This document shows positions 38,642-48,060 of a stretch of DNA of 64,000 bases, one piece after another; the stretch's first letter is position 1, and every line of letters begins with the position of its first letter. The stretch spans positions 1 through 64,000 of the forward strand of contig NZ_JACVVP010000018.1 in assembly GCF_014534745.1 (NCBI RefSeq), given 5' to 3'. Made by a program: the position numbers and the translations under genes. The notes under the pieces were generated by a model. That model saw only the letters and a list, made by a program, of their open reading frames with translations, was not told the DNA's origin and ran no database searches. This DNA is from Flammeovirga sp. EKP202. GTDB taxonomy: Bacteria; Bacteroidota; Bacteroidia; Cytophagales; Flammeovirgaceae.

Positions 38642-39787
38642 TTACACTAGCTCTCCGACTTCTTGTTTTGATTGTTTTGTTTTCTTCTTTTTCCTTCCTC
38701 TCCACAATAAAAAACCAGTGATCGGTAAACTACTCGAAATTAAAGAAGCGAAAAACATGATAAACTTTCCTGCTAATCCCAATATACCTCCAGTATGAAT
38801 ATCATAATTAAGTCTGATGATTTTATCCGTCAATGTTGCATCCTTATAACGTCCTCTATAATCATCAACCTTAAATTCATCTAAAGTATGTTGATCAAAA
38901 TACCTCCAATCCAGCTTTCCGTATTTTCCATGTTCAGGGCTTGTGTAAATCTTAATTATATCCTCACTTTTTTGTGGAACATACACTACTGAACCTAAAA
39001 TGCTCTCATCTTCCTGAAGCACTTTGTACCATGCCTTATCGACATTTGTAGAAGTTGAATCAAAAGTGAAATCTGCGTTAGATAATAATTCTCTTTGCTC
39101 GACTAACGTTTTTCCTCCAGACAAAACATAATAAACACTCTTTTCAAACCATGAATAAGACCAAATTAATCCCGTAATTACTGTAAAAATCAAAATCCAA
39201 GTCGCATAAAAACCTAAAACACTATGGATATCATAGTTCTGTCTTCTCCACCTTGCATTCCATTTGATTTTAAACTTCTGCTTTAAGGCTTTCTTCTTGG
39301 AGTTTTTAGGCCACCACAATACTATTCCTGAGATTAATAACACTAAAAAAATTAGTGTAGAAATGCCTACTATTTGTTCTCCATAAGGGAGTAATAACGA
39401 TATATGTAAATAAAGTACTACCGTAAAGAAATCGGTCCTTAAATTCTTTACTTTCAGTACTTCCCCAGTATATTGATCAATAAATGTAAGATAAAAATAG
39501 GGAGCATCATCGGCATAATGTAAAGCCATTGAAGCATTTTGAGGAGTCTCATAATAAATCCTCTGTACTTTCATTCCATCTGTAGCTTCCAATGCAATTT
39601 TCTTGATTTCTGAAGGTGGTAAAATCTCACCTTTTACCTCTCTTACAAATCGGTACGGTTGAATTAATTCCTGAATTTCGTGCTCAAATGCATAAATACA
39701 ACCTGTAATGGAAACAATAAAAACGACAAGGCCTGAGATAAGACCTAATATAAGATGAGCTTTTCCTAGAAGTTTTTTAAGTGTCAT
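38642..39787 (-). CDS. PepSY-domain membrane protein (XusC-like, iron-siderophore processing)
   Basis: I start this at the Met of MTLKKLLG (39787, 381 residues), because the upstream in-frame codons lie in an inserted repeat. It has four membrane segments (LILGLISGLVVFIVSITGCIYAF, the region before VLWWPK, YATWILIFTVITGLIWS, and a C-terminal LPITGFLLWRGRKK). Two periplasmic PepSY-like loops lie between them, with conserved histidines (HEIQEL, LHISLLLPYG, DIHSVLG, DIHTGGILG). Family members reduce or process ferric siderophores or haem at the inner membrane. Gene order TonB receptor, DUF4374 lipoprotein, PepSY protein equals XusA-XusB-XusC of Bacteroides. A repeat element separates it from the DUF4374 gene. 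Confidence 0.85.
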   Translation of the reverse strand: MTLKKLLGKAHLILGLISGLVVFIVSITGCIYAFEHEIQELIQPYRFVREVKGEILPPSEIKKIALEATDGMKVQRIYYETPQNASMALHYADDAPYFYLTFIDQYTGEVLKVKNLRTDFFTVVLYLHISLLLPYGEQIVGISTLIFLVLLISGIVLWWPKNSKKKALKQKFKIKWNARWRRQNYDIHSVLGFYATWILIFTVITGLIWSYSWFEKSVYYVLSGGKTLVEQRELLSNADFTFDSTSTNVDKAWYKVLQEDESILGSVVYVPQKSEDIIKIYTSPEHGKYGKLDWRYFDQHTLDEFKVDDYRGRYKDATLTDKIIRLNYDIHTGGILGLAGKFIMFFASLISSSLPITGFLLWRGRKKKKTKQSKQEVGELV

Positions 39788-39804
39788 GGGTAATAATTTA
39801 AGTA

Positions 39805-40197
39805 TATTGTAAACTAAATTACCGTTAACTTTCAATCTGTATTTCTACTAGATTTTATAGGGCCTACTTTCAAGCTTCCTTCTTCTTCATTTTTGTCTTG
39901 AAACAAAAACGAAGCAAAAAATTCAAGGCTTTGAACGCAAAAGCTAAATTCCATTCCTTGAGCCTAAATGATTTTAAACTCGCTGTGCTCAAACAGCAAA
40001 ATCATTTTTTAACGGCTCAATACATGAAATTCTTAACGCTTTTCCCTTCAAGGCCGAAGGAAGAAGTACCAAACGAATTGGGAAGAAAGTCCACTGGCGC
40101 GAATGTTAAGCGTTAGCGGCATTCGTGTCCTACAGATCAACAGAAATCTCCTGATTTCTAAATACTAAAAATATTCGAAAACTTAGTTTACAATGTA
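39805..40197 (-). repeat. MITE-like inverted-repeat element, copy C (393 bp), inside the Xus-like operon
   Basis: The left end TATTGTAAACTAA and right end TTAGTTTACAATGTA form terminal inverted repeats. The 7-bp sequence TTAAGTA lies directly outside both ends (39798-39804 and 40198-40204), as expected for a target-site duplication. About 200 bp inside match copy B in inverted orientation. In place of the REP-like core of copies A and B it has a different palindrome, GCGAATG...CATTCG. A 72-codon frame at 39898-40116 is not credible as a gene. The upstream in-frame codons of the PepSY gene lie within it. Confidence 0.7.
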
Positions 40198-40203
40198 TTA
40201 AGT

Positions 40204-40231
40204 AAGGCCATAGAAAAAATTCTATGACCTT
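40204..40231 (-). terminator. Hairpin downstream of the DUF4374 gene
   Basis: AAGGCCATAGAA and TTCTATGACCTT form a 12-bp stem that is fully paired (one G-U) only when read on the minus strand. It lacks a strong U-run, so it may be a weak terminator or pause site. It lies 60 bp after the stop codon. Confidence 0.45.
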
Positions 40232-40290
40232 TAGATTGATTAGTGGTTCATTAAACAGTCATTCCAACGTACGACTGTATAATATCTTAT

Positions 40291-41538
40291 TTATTCTGCT
40301 GCTGCTTGTAATTCAAAAATTGCTTTAGTGTAATGACCTACAATACTAGCACCTTTTGAAGCTGAAGAAGTAGCAATATCAATTTCATAGATGTTTGCAC
40401 CTGTTGAGTTTGAAACATTTACATATACTTTACCTTCTTTTACTAAAGCTGCCATTTCCCAGCCACCACCGGTCATTGGAATATTAGCTACTGGAGTGAT
40501 CGTCTGATCATTTAAATCAGCAATCATAAAGCTTAAATGTTCTAAACCTTCATCAATGTTAGGAGAATAAGCAGACCAATGTACTTGATCGCTCATTACT
40601 GCACGGACCAACATTTTACCATCACCCAAATAAACTGCAGTGTTGATCTTGTAACCACCACTCTTTTCTTGGAAGTTGAAGAAGTAATCAGGATCAAAAT
40701 CAGTTTCACCATTCTTGATTCTTAAGAAACCTGACGGTGTTGTTGGAGTGGGTAAGAAACCAGAAGCCAATGATGAAGTGGAGAAACTATAAATAGTACC
40801 GCTTTCATCTTCTTGCATTGAATAGTCTGTTGTATAACGACCAATTTCTGAAGAACGAGTATCTTCAATTAATTTCACAAACTCCATTGAAGGATAGTTA
40901 TAAACGGCAATTTTAGCTGTTTCAGCTTTTGGAGTAGCAAATGCAGGAACAGTTGCACCAGTACCAGTTAGGAAATAAGAAATAAATAATTTATCACCAA
41001 CAACTGAAACACCTGTTGGGAAAGCTACTAAATCCTCTTCTCTTCTTTCATCAATTCTTGTTTTCGCTCTACTTTCAATTGACATGTCATTTTTGTCAAT
41101 CAAGTAGATTGTTCTTTCTTCAAAACCTTCACGAGGTGAACCAATGGCTACAAAGTAATTATCATTCACATTTGTAGTAGCATATACACCTTGGTCAGTG
41201 ATCAACTGCCCTTGGTTTACCAATTGTCCACCTTCGCCGCTTAAGCTATATCCTGTAAAAATATTGTCACTTGTATATCCTGCAGCAATCACCATATTAC
41301 CAGCTTTGAAGAAAGACATCCATGCAGGTTGCTCCAGCCCATTTCCAATTGGAGAAATTTCCCCTTGATTAATAGTATCTGCTGTCAAAAGAACATCTTG
41401 TCCACCTTCTGCTTCGATACCCAAAACAAATTTTTGTTCGCCTGCTGGAGTAGTGGTGTCATTGCTACTTTCATCACATGAGATGAAAGAGAAAAGTGAA
41501 ACACCAATAAAGATGAGTTGTAAAAAATGCTTTTTCAT
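40291..41538 (-). CDS. DUF4374 surface lipoprotein (XusB-like siderophore binder)
   Basis: This 415-residue lipoprotein has the lipobox FSFISC (Cys21) followed by acidic and Ser/Thr residues (DESSNDTT), a context often linked to surface export in Bacteroidota. The body is repetitive beta-structure compatible with a propeller, with segments such as VLGIEAEGG, YFVAIGSPREGFEERTIYLID and GGGWEMAALVKEGKVYVNVS typical of DUF4374. The Bacteroides homologue XusB is a DUF4374 lipoprotein that captures ferric enterobactin for its TonB receptor. By context this protein should capture the ferric form of the siderophore made by the divergent operon. It starts 23 bp after the receptor gene. Confidence 0.88.
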   Translation of the reverse strand: MKKHFLQLIFIGVSLFSFISCDESSNDTTTPAGEQKFVLGIEAEGGQDVLLTADTINQGEISPIGNGLEQPAWMSFFKAGNMVIAAGYTSDNIFTGYSLSGEGGQLVNQGQLITDQGVYATTNVNDNYFVAIGSPREGFEERTIYLIDKNDMSIESRAKTRIDERREEDLVAFPTGVSVVGDKLFISYFLTGTGATVPAFATPKAETAKIAVYNYPSMEFVKLIEDTRSSEIGRYTTDYSMQEDESGTIYSFSTSSLASGFLPTPTTPSGFLRIKNGETDFDPDYFFNFQEKSGGYKINTAVYLGDGKMLVRAVMSDQVHWSAYSPNIDEGLEHLSFMIADLNDQTITPVANIPMTGGGWEMAALVKEGKVYVNVSNSTGANIYEIDIATSSASKGASIVGHYTKAIFELQAAAE

Positions 41539-41561
41539 GTTGAAAAAATGTTTGTTAAATT

Positions 41562-43901
41562 TTAATTCTGAATAAAATAACGTGCTTTTATACTGTATGC
41601 ACGACCAGGTTTTTGTTGATTAAGGTTATCGTAAACCTTTGCATCAAGGATATTAGTACACAAGAGAGAAAGGTTATATCGACCCTCTCTCAGAGTGTAT
41701 GTAATGTCTAAGTTATGAGTGAGTTGACTTGGAATTTCTGCTTTTGAAGATGCTGTACCTAGGCTTGGCCACTTGAAATAAAAGTCATGAACATATCTAG
41801 AGATTGTGGTTACTGCTATACTTTGTCTTCTTCGGAGTTGTTTATTGAAACTCAACGTGAGGTTTCCAAAAAGATAAGGCTCGTTGGGTACTCTATCTTT
41901 ATAAAAGGCCGACTCTGAATCATTATTCCTCAAATCTTGGTAGGTACCTGCAAAGCCTATATTAAAAGTATTTTTGATGTTATAATTTAATGTCAAGTCT
42001 ACCCCGTTTGCTTTTACACTTTTATCATTTAAGTAATAGCTTCTGTTCATTCTAGGTTCAAAACGGATATAATTTTTGGTTCCTCGTATGAAGCCATTAA
42101 CTTCTAAAAAGACCCTATTGGATTTACCAGGTGCAGAACTAAAGCGTACCCCCAAATTAAGGTTATCACTTTCTTCAGGTAATAATTCTTGATTGGGTAT
42201 GACATTTAAGCCATCTCCAAATAATTCATAAGATTCTGGGAAACGATACGCCTTTTCGTAAGATGCTTTGAATTGAATTTTATTTAGTTTGAAAGTACTT
42301 GCCAAACCGTAGCCGTTCGCATCATTGATATATTTAAACTCTTCGGACTCTGTTCCTTGATAGTTGGACTGAATAGCAAAAAGATTGTAGTAATATTTTT
42401 TACCAAAAACGATATTACTCCATTTATCGTCAAATGCAGAATAGGTGTAAGATGCTCCTATCACTTGCTTTGTAACATCATTTGGTTCTGAAAACTGTGT
42501 ATTATTCTGAGGCTGATACTTGTCTTCTCCCTTGATTGATAAATTATTCAATGAGTAATTCACTGCAATACTATGGTGATTACTTAGTTCATATTCAGCA
42601 TTAAAGTTTCCGAGCAAGTTTTTCTCATAGAAAGTTACATCTGATTTTCTACCCATCTCCCCAGTAGTGACATGTGCGTTTTCCTCATATCCTCCCCACC
42701 AATCATAGCGGTGTGGGCTTACATCAACACCATTTCTTTCGGAGTCTACATACACCACATAACTGTTGGCATTAAGCCCTTCCCAAAAAAGATTCTTTTT
42801 ATGATAAGTGAAATTATAAATCAGTTTGTCTTCTTGAATGTACGCCTCACCATTAGGAAATGACGTCACTCCAGTAGCGAAAGGGTTTTGTTGTATCTCT
42901 TTGTAATTATCCGAATACATTACCCCAATCATTAACTCATCAGCAAACTTCTTACCCATAAAACCAACTTCTCCCCAAATCATTTTTGAGGTATAAGCAT
43001 CATGAAATCTTCTAATCTCTGTAGGTTCATCCGCCAGTTTTCCACTTTCAAAATCCAGAAGGTGAACATCCATTTTATAATCATTATCACTATGGTTATA
43101 AAAGGATTTTATGCTAGCTGTAAAACCTGTTTTCTTATGATGGTATTGTGTGTTAAATGAAGCCCTATGTGTATTAAAATTACCGTAGGAATAAGACGCA
43201 TCTAAATAACTGATTGGATTTTTAGAAGTAAGGATATTTACTGCTCCACCCAATGCATCAGAGGAAAGGTGAATTGGAACGGCTCCCTTATAGACTTCTA
43301 TCCCTTCTATCAGATTGACAGGAAAGTTGTTTAAAGTGAGAGAGGAGCCAAAATAATCCATTGGAACACCATCAATGAATGTTCTAATTCTATTACCAGA
43401 AAGTCCATTAAGAGAGAGACTAAAATTTGACCCCAAACCACCATCCTGACGGATGTTAACACCAGATATTCTACCTAATAATTGGCTTGCATCTACAGTA
43501 GTATTTTTAAAACTCTCTGTCTCAATTACTTCAACTGCATAAGCTTCCTCTCTTAGCAGAGTAGCTTCTGATTTGCCAAAAACAGTGACTTGTTCTAGCC
43601 TTGTTGTGGAGGATTTAAGATTAAAAATGAATGGTTTTGCTAATGGAACTTTGACTTTTTGCTCCAACTTTTCATAACCCACAAAAGAAATTTGAAGGGT
43701 ATATTCCCCCTTATTTAATTGTTGGAATTCAAAATTTCCATCAATATCAGTACGGGTTGTTTTTTTTGTTTCTTTTAAATGAACAGTTGCAAAAGAAACT
43801 GCCTCTTTATTTTCATCTAATACTTTTCCAGATAATTGATGTTGCGAAAAAGCAAACGAGCTGAATAAGAGAGAAATTAGAAGTGAGATAAATGTTTTCA
43901 T
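41562..43901 (-). CDS. TonB-dependent ferric siderophore receptor (XusA-like)
   Basis: From the Met of MKTFISLL (43901) the protein has 779 residues; a start 34 codons earlier would overlap the AraC gene and hide the signal peptide. Order: signal peptide (to about SQ, residue 20), a carboxypeptidase-regulatory-like domain (GKVLDENKEAVSFATV...GNFEFQQLNKGEYTLQISFVGYE), a plug domain (SQLLGRISGVNIRQDGG, then IEGIEVYKGAVPIHL), and a 22-strand-type barrel ending in an aromatic residue near the terminus. It imports a ferric siderophore using TonB energy. It lies 13 bp downstream of the AraC regulator and is co-transcribed with the DUF4374 gene. Confidence 0.92.
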   Translation of the reverse strand: MKTFISLLISLLFSSFAFSQHQLSGKVLDENKEAVSFATVHLKETKKTTRTDIDGNFEFQQLNKGEYTLQISFVGYEKLEQKVKVPLAKPFIFNLKSSTTRLEQVTVFGKSEATLLREEAYAVEVIETESFKNTTVDASQLLGRISGVNIRQDGGLGSNFSLSLNGLSGNRIRTFIDGVPMDYFGSSLTLNNFPVNLIEGIEVYKGAVPIHLSSDALGGAVNILTSKNPISYLDASYSYGNFNTHRASFNTQYHHKKTGFTASIKSFYNHSDNDYKMDVHLLDFESGKLADEPTEIRRFHDAYTSKMIWGEVGFMGKKFADELMIGVMYSDNYKEIQQNPFATGVTSFPNGEAYIQEDKLIYNFTYHKKNLFWEGLNANSYVVYVDSERNGVDVSPHRYDWWGGYEENAHVTTGEMGRKSDVTFYEKNLLGNFNAEYELSNHHSIAVNYSLNNLSIKGEDKYQPQNNTQFSEPNDVTKQVIGASYTYSAFDDKWSNIVFGKKYYYNLFAIQSNYQGTESEEFKYINDANGYGLASTFKLNKIQFKASYEKAYRFPESYELFGDGLNVIPNQELLPEESDNLNLGVRFSSAPGKSNRVFLEVNGFIRGTKNYIRFEPRMNRSYYLNDKSVKANGVDLTLNYNIKNTFNIGFAGTYQDLRNNDSESAFYKDRVPNEPYLFGNLTLSFNKQLRRRQSIAVTTISRYVHDFYFKWPSLGTASSKAEIPSQLTHNLDITYTLREGRYNLSLLCTNILDAKVYDNLNQQKPGRAYSIKARYFIQN

Positions 43902-43914
43902 TGTGAATTGAGAC

Positions 43915-44862
43915 TTATGCCTCATTTTGTTTGTGTTGAGCTCTATATTTATTAGGTGTAATTCCGATGCTATTTTTAAAAGCATATGAAAAATGGGATG
44001 CATGTTGATAGCCTATTTTCTCAGAAATAATAGCGATAGGCAGCGCTGTAGATACTAATAAAACCTGTGCTTTTTGCATTCGCTTTCTATTTGCAAATTC
44101 AAAAATTGTTTCATTGAAAACCTCCTTAAAATTCTTTTTCAGATAGGAAGCATTCATCCCTATTTCTTTAGACAGTTCAGGAATGGAATACTGGTTTTCG
44201 AGATTATTAGTAATAATGCTTTTCACTTTATGAAGCTTGTCCTCTTTTACATCTATTTTAATTTCAGGAGGAAAACGAACTTCATAAACTTCAGTTAGAA
44301 GTTGGTATATTTTAGCGTTGATATAGAGATATTCACTGTCTCCTTTTTTATCATTTTCTATGATATTCCAAAGTATTTCTTGAATCTTCTTATTTAACTC
44401 AAAAGTTGATGAAACTGTATTGGTAAATATTTCCTTGAAAAGACTCGAAGAATTAATAAAACTTGAATCGAAAAAAGAGAGATCGAAAGAAAATATTAGT
44501 AGCTCTACATTTTTACCTTTTGATAGGTGACATTCTAATTTTTTATCATGAAAGATCATTCCTTCCTCTACCTTCAATAGTTTATGATTGAGAATGGTCA
44601 GGGCATTGTCTTTCAAACTAAAAATTAAATAGTAATGAAATGCATCTAATATAAAGTCGAGATGTTGATAAGTTCTTAGTTTAAGAAACTGTAATTGATA
44701 AGATGAAAATGAAAATTCTTCAACAACACCACTTGCTGCAGTTGTATTCCATTTTTTTACCTTCTTCATTGTTTTGTTGTCTCCTTTAGAAACATGTGAG
44801 GCCCTAGTAAGTTTATCTAAGTTTTTTGAGTAGAATAGTTCTGATATTTCAATTTTCTCCAT
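43915..44862 (-). CDS. AraC-family regulator of the siderophore locus
   Basis: This 315-residue protein has an N-terminal part (1-210) resembling a cupin-like effector domain of low similarity to known ones. The C-terminal 100 residues hold the double HTH of AraC/PchR-type regulators (YSIPELSKEIGMNASYLKKNFKEVF, then ISEKIGYQHASHFSYAFKNSIGITPNKYR). PchR-like members use a ferric siderophore as coinducer and activate its receptor gene. That fits here, since it heads the receptor operon and is divergent from siderophore synthesis. Confidence 0.9.
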   Translation of the reverse strand: MEKIEISELFYSKNLDKLTRASHVSKGDNKTMKKVKKWNTTAASGVVEEFSFSSYQLQFLKLRTYQHLDFILDAFHYYLIFSLKDNALTILNHKLLKVEEGMIFHDKKLECHLSKGKNVELLIFSFDLSFFDSSFINSSSLFKEIFTNTVSSTFELNKKIQEILWNIIENDKKGDSEYLYINAKIYQLLTEVYEVRFPPEIKIDVKEDKLHKVKSIITNNLENQYSIPELSKEIGMNASYLKKNFKEVFNETIFEFANRKRMQKAQVLLVSTALPIAIISEKIGYQHASHFSYAFKNSIGITPNKYRAQHKQNEA

Positions 44863-44908
44863 TGTATAGAGAGAGCTTTTCTTGTTGGTGATCGATTTAT
44901 TTACAATT

Positions 44909-44942
44909 CAAAATTATACTTATTTAGATTAATTTAAAATAA
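44909..44942 (-). promoter_or_regulatory. Promoter and Fur-box-like palindrome before the AraC gene
   Basis: On the minus strand TAATTTTG (44909-44916) is a perfect TAnnTTTG -7 box about 46 bp before the ATG. Directly upstream, 44920-44942 is an imperfect palindrome (TTATTTAGATT-A-ATTTAAAATAA) resembling an AT-rich Fur site and covering the -33 to -10 spacer. The divergent gap 44863-45196 holds no gene. Confidence 0.45.
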
Positions 44943-45106
44943 ATAACCCAAACCAAAGGCACTATATTATATTGTACTATTACAATCCATAAAAAGGTAA
45001 AACACTAATATTTATAACATTATAATTGTATTATTCATATCTCACGTTTACACTTATCAAAGATTTTATATCCTAATTCGTAATTTTAATTTCCGAATCC
45101 GATGCT

Positions 45107-45163
45107 TTTGGATGAAAAACCCAATCAATATTTGCAGTGTTATTTATAACTATTCTAAATAAC
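45107..45163 (+). promoter_or_regulatory. Promoter and Fur-box-like operator of the siderophore biosynthesis operon
   Basis: TTTG (45107-45110), 16-bp spacer and AATATTTG (45127-45134, one mismatch to TAnnTTTG) suggest a start site near 45140. The palindrome GTTATTTA-N9-TAAATAAC (45139-45163) has perfect 8-bp arms, covers the likely start site and contains the half ATTCTAAAT. It would let an iron-loaded Fur-type repressor block transcription. It ends 33 bp before the decarboxylase ATG. Confidence 0.5.
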
Positions 45164-45196
45164 AAAACTAAAATTACATCTTAACTTACCAACAAA

Positions 45197-46729
45197 ATGA
45201 TACCTTTATTAGCAAAGGAAAACAACCAGCAAAAAGCCAATGACTCTACAAACTTTTCATTTCTTTTTAATCAAGATGAGGATAATATCATCCGATACAA
45301 AAAAGGAGTCATTACGGCTACAAAGAGAATTTTTAAATTTCTAAAAAGAAGAAAAAAACCGTTTAGTGGAATTCAACATGAAGAACTAAGAACCGCCTTT
45401 GAACAAATCAACATCAATAAGACCCCTCTTGATGAACAATTTGTCATGGATGAGTTAGAAAATATTTATTTGGATCATGCAGTAGCATTTCATCTTCCAA
45501 AATACATCGCTCACCTTAACTGCCCGATTGTAATACCATCACTGATTGGTGAACAAATACTTTCAGCAGTCAATTCGTCTCTTGATACTTATGATCAAAG
45601 TGCCGGTGGTACATTCATTGAGCAGAAATTGATCGATTGGACGGGTAAACAAATTGGGTTCAAAACACCTGATGGTGTATTTACCAGTGGCGGTACGCAA
45701 TCCAATTTAATGGCTGTTTTATTAATGAGAGACGCTTTTTATCATAAACGACAAAAGCATGATGTTACAATGAAAGGCGTTTCAAATGCTAAAGGTCAAT
45801 TGAAAATCTTCTGCTCTGAGTGTAGTCATTTCAGTATTAAAAAAAGTGCAGCACTCTTAGGTTTAGGAGAAGAAGCAGTAGTGAGTATTCCTGTCTCTGA
45901 CCAATTTGTGATGGATACTGAAGCCTTAGAGTCTGCTATTTTAAATGAATACATCAATGGCAACTGCCCAATCGGAATTGTAGCTACTGCCGGAACCACA
46001 GATTATGGTAGTATTGACCCCTTAAACAAAATAGCAACCATTGCACAACGATACCAAGTTTGGTTCCATGTGGATGCTGCTGTTGGAGGAGGATTATTAC
46101 TATCTGATGAATATAAATATCTGTTAGCTGGTATAGAGAAATCTGATTCTACTACAGTAGATTATCATAAAACTTATTTTCAAACGGTAAGTTGTAGTGG
46201 TTTTGTAGTGAAAGATCCTAACTCACTTCATTTAATTAGTCATCATGCAGATTATTTAAATCCAAAAGATCATAAAGATGCAGGTGTTCCCAATCAAGTA
46301 GATAAATCACTTCAAACAACAAAAAGATTTGATGCCTTGAAATTATGGATGACTTTCCGTTTGATGGGTACAGATCAATTAGGTGCCTATTATGAGCAGA
46401 CACTACAATTGACCCAAAAAGCAGCCAAAATTATTGAGTTGCATCGAGAATTTGAATTGTTAAACCCTCCTGCTTTACACTCTCTTGTATTCCGTTTCAA
46501 ACCTGAAAACATGAATAATGAACAGCTGAATTCACTTAATATTTTGTTGAGGAAAAAGTTGTTTGCTGATGGTGAAGCTGTAGTTGCAGGCACAAAATTC
46601 AAGGGTAATTATTACCTGAAGTTTACCATTTTGAACCCTATTATGACGGAAGAAAACTTCGAAGAAATTTTATCAATTCTTTCACGAATAGGAAAACAAA
46701 TCGTAGAAGACGAAAACAAAATCGCTTAA
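45197..46729 (+). CDS. PLP-dependent diamine-forming decarboxylase (DesA-like)
   Basis: This 510-residue group II decarboxylase is of the L-2,4-diaminobutyrate/lysine decarboxylase type. PLP residues are visible: FTSGGTQSNL (phosphate-binding), HVDAA (D293 to the pyridine nitrogen) and the Schiff-base lysine K325 in VDYHKTYF. As first gene of a desferrioxamine-type operon it probably makes cadaverine from lysine (or putrescine from ornithine), the diamine backbone of the siderophore. The enzyme's amino-acid choice cannot be read directly. The next gene starts 11 bp on. Confidence 0.88.
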   Translation: MIPLLAKENNQQKANDSTNFSFLFNQDEDNIIRYKKGVITATKRIFKFLKRRKKPFSGIQHEELRTAFEQININKTPLDEQFVMDELENIYLDHAVAFHLPKYIAHLNCPIVIPSLIGEQILSAVNSSLDTYDQSAGGTFIEQKLIDWTGKQIGFKTPDGVFTSGGTQSNLMAVLLMRDAFYHKRQKHDVTMKGVSNAKGQLKIFCSECSHFSIKKSAALLGLGEEAVVSIPVSDQFVMDTEALESAILNEYINGNCPIGIVATAGTTDYGSIDPLNKIATIAQRYQVWFHVDAAVGGGLLLSDEYKYLLAGIEKSDSTTVDYHKTYFQTVSCSGFVVKDPNSLHLISHHADYLNPKDHKDAGVPNQVDKSLQTTKRFDALKLWMTFRLMGTDQLGAYYEQTLQLTQKAAKIIELHREFELLNPPALHSLVFRFKPENMNNEQLNSLNILLRKKLFADGEAVVAGTKFKGNYYLKFTILNPIMTEENFEEILSILSRIGKQIVEDENKIA

Positions 46730-46740
46730 AAAAAATACAA

Positions 46741-48060
46741 ATGAACGAAAAAATATATGACATTATTGGGGTTGGAATTGGTCCCTTTAATCTTGGGTTA
46801 GCTTGCCTTACTGAACCAATTGAAGAATTAGATTGCCTTTTCTTAGATAGAGCAGAACAATTTAATTGGCACCCTGGAATGTTGATGGAAAATACAACAC
46901 TCCAAATTCCATTTATGGCCGATTTGGTTACTTTAGCGGACCCTACCAGTCCATATTCCTTTTTAAATTATGCTAAGCAAATGGGAAGAATGTATTCTTT
47001 TTATATCAAGGAAGACTTCCTCTTGCTAAGAAACGAATATAATTTGTATTGCCAATGGGTAGTACAACAACTTAATACCTTGAAGTTTTCAACAAACGTT
47101 GAAATGATATGCTTTAACGATGATGAACAAGTTTTTTATCTAACCTGTCTAACTTCTGAAACCAATGAACCTTTGATTTACAGGTGTAAAAAAGTGGTGT
47201 TGGGAACTGGAACTTCTCCTTACGTTCCCGACGCCCTCAAAGGTATAGGCGAAAAAGCAATTCATTCAGCTTCTTACCTAAAAAATAAAGCTGAACTTCA
47301 GAAGAAAAAAGCAATTACTGTAGTGGGAAGTGGGCAAAGTGCGGCTGAAGTATTTAGTGATTTACTAGAAGAAGTTGATGCTTATGGCTATCAATTAAAC
47401 TGGATTACACGCTCACATCGTTTCTTCCCAATGGAATACACTAAACTGACGTTAGAGATGACCTCACCTGAGTATGTGGATTATTTCTATGAACTTCCAT
47501 TGGCAAAAAGAGAAGCACTACTTCAAGAACAAAAGCACCTTTACAAAGGCATCAACTCAGATTTGATCAATGGTATTTTTGATACAATATATGCTAAGAA
47601 ACTGATGAATGATGTAGATATTAACCTACGTACCAATTCAACAGTGACCGCCTCTACTATTGCTGGTGATAAAGTACAGCTTGAGGTATTCCAAAACGAG
47701 GAAGAAAAATTCTATCAGCATGACACTGAAGCTGTGGTAATGGCTACTGGGTATCATTATAAACTACCTTCTTTTATGGAAGGTCTACTTAAGCACGTTC
47801 AGTGGGATGAAAAGGGAAGATTAAGAGCGAATCGTAATTATACCATAGATAAGGGAAGTAAAAATATTTTTGTTCAAAATGCAGAACTTTACACACACGG
47901 TTTTGTTTCTCCAGATCTTGGTATGGGGAGCTATCGTAATTCATATATCATCAAGGAGATTACGGGCAAAGAGTATTACCCTATCGAAAAGAAAATCGCA
48001 TTCCAACAATTCAAAGTATCTGAAAAAGAGGAAATCATAAAAGAAGAAGTTCTGGTATGA
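46741..48060 (+). CDS. Flavin-dependent N-hydroxylase of siderophore synthesis (DesB/IucD family)
   Basis: This 439-residue NADPH-dependent N-monooxygenase has FAD motif GVGIGPFNLGLA (residues 10-22). A substrate/FAD region FNWHPGMLMENTTLQIPFMADLVTLADPTSPYSFLNYA is followed by NADPH motif VVGSGQSAAEVF (195-205). The C-terminal ATGYHYKLP signature is present. It hydroxylates the primary amine of the diamine (or of lysine/ornithine) to create the future hydroxamate nitrogen. Its TGA overlaps the ATG of the MFS exporter gene (ATGA). Confidence 0.93.
   Translation: MNEKIYDIIGVGIGPFNLGLACLTEPIEELDCLFLDRAEQFNWHPGMLMENTTLQIPFMADLVTLADPTSPYSFLNYAKQMGRMYSFYIKEDFLLLRNEYNLYCQWVVQQLNTLKFSTNVEMICFNDDEQVFYLTCLTSETNEPLIYRCKKVVLGTGTSPYVPDALKGIGEKAIHSASYLKNKAELQKKKAITVVGSGQSAAEVFSDLLEEVDAYGYQLNWITRSHRFFPMEYTKLTLEMTSPEYVDYFYELPLAKREALLQEQKHLYKGINSDLINGIFDTIYAKKLMNDVDINLRTNSTVTASTIAGDKVQLEVFQNEEEKFYQHDTEAVVMATGYHYKLPSFMEGLLKHVQWDEKGRLRANRNYTIDKGSKNIFVQNAELYTHGFVSPDLGMGSYRNSYIIKEITGKEYYPIEKKIAFQQFKVSEKEEIIKEEVLV

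Noticed and set aside
39898-40116. 72-codon open frame inside repeat copy C
   Set aside because: It lies entirely in the inverted-repeat element, is not preserved in copy B (other bases and stops), and has no family resemblance.
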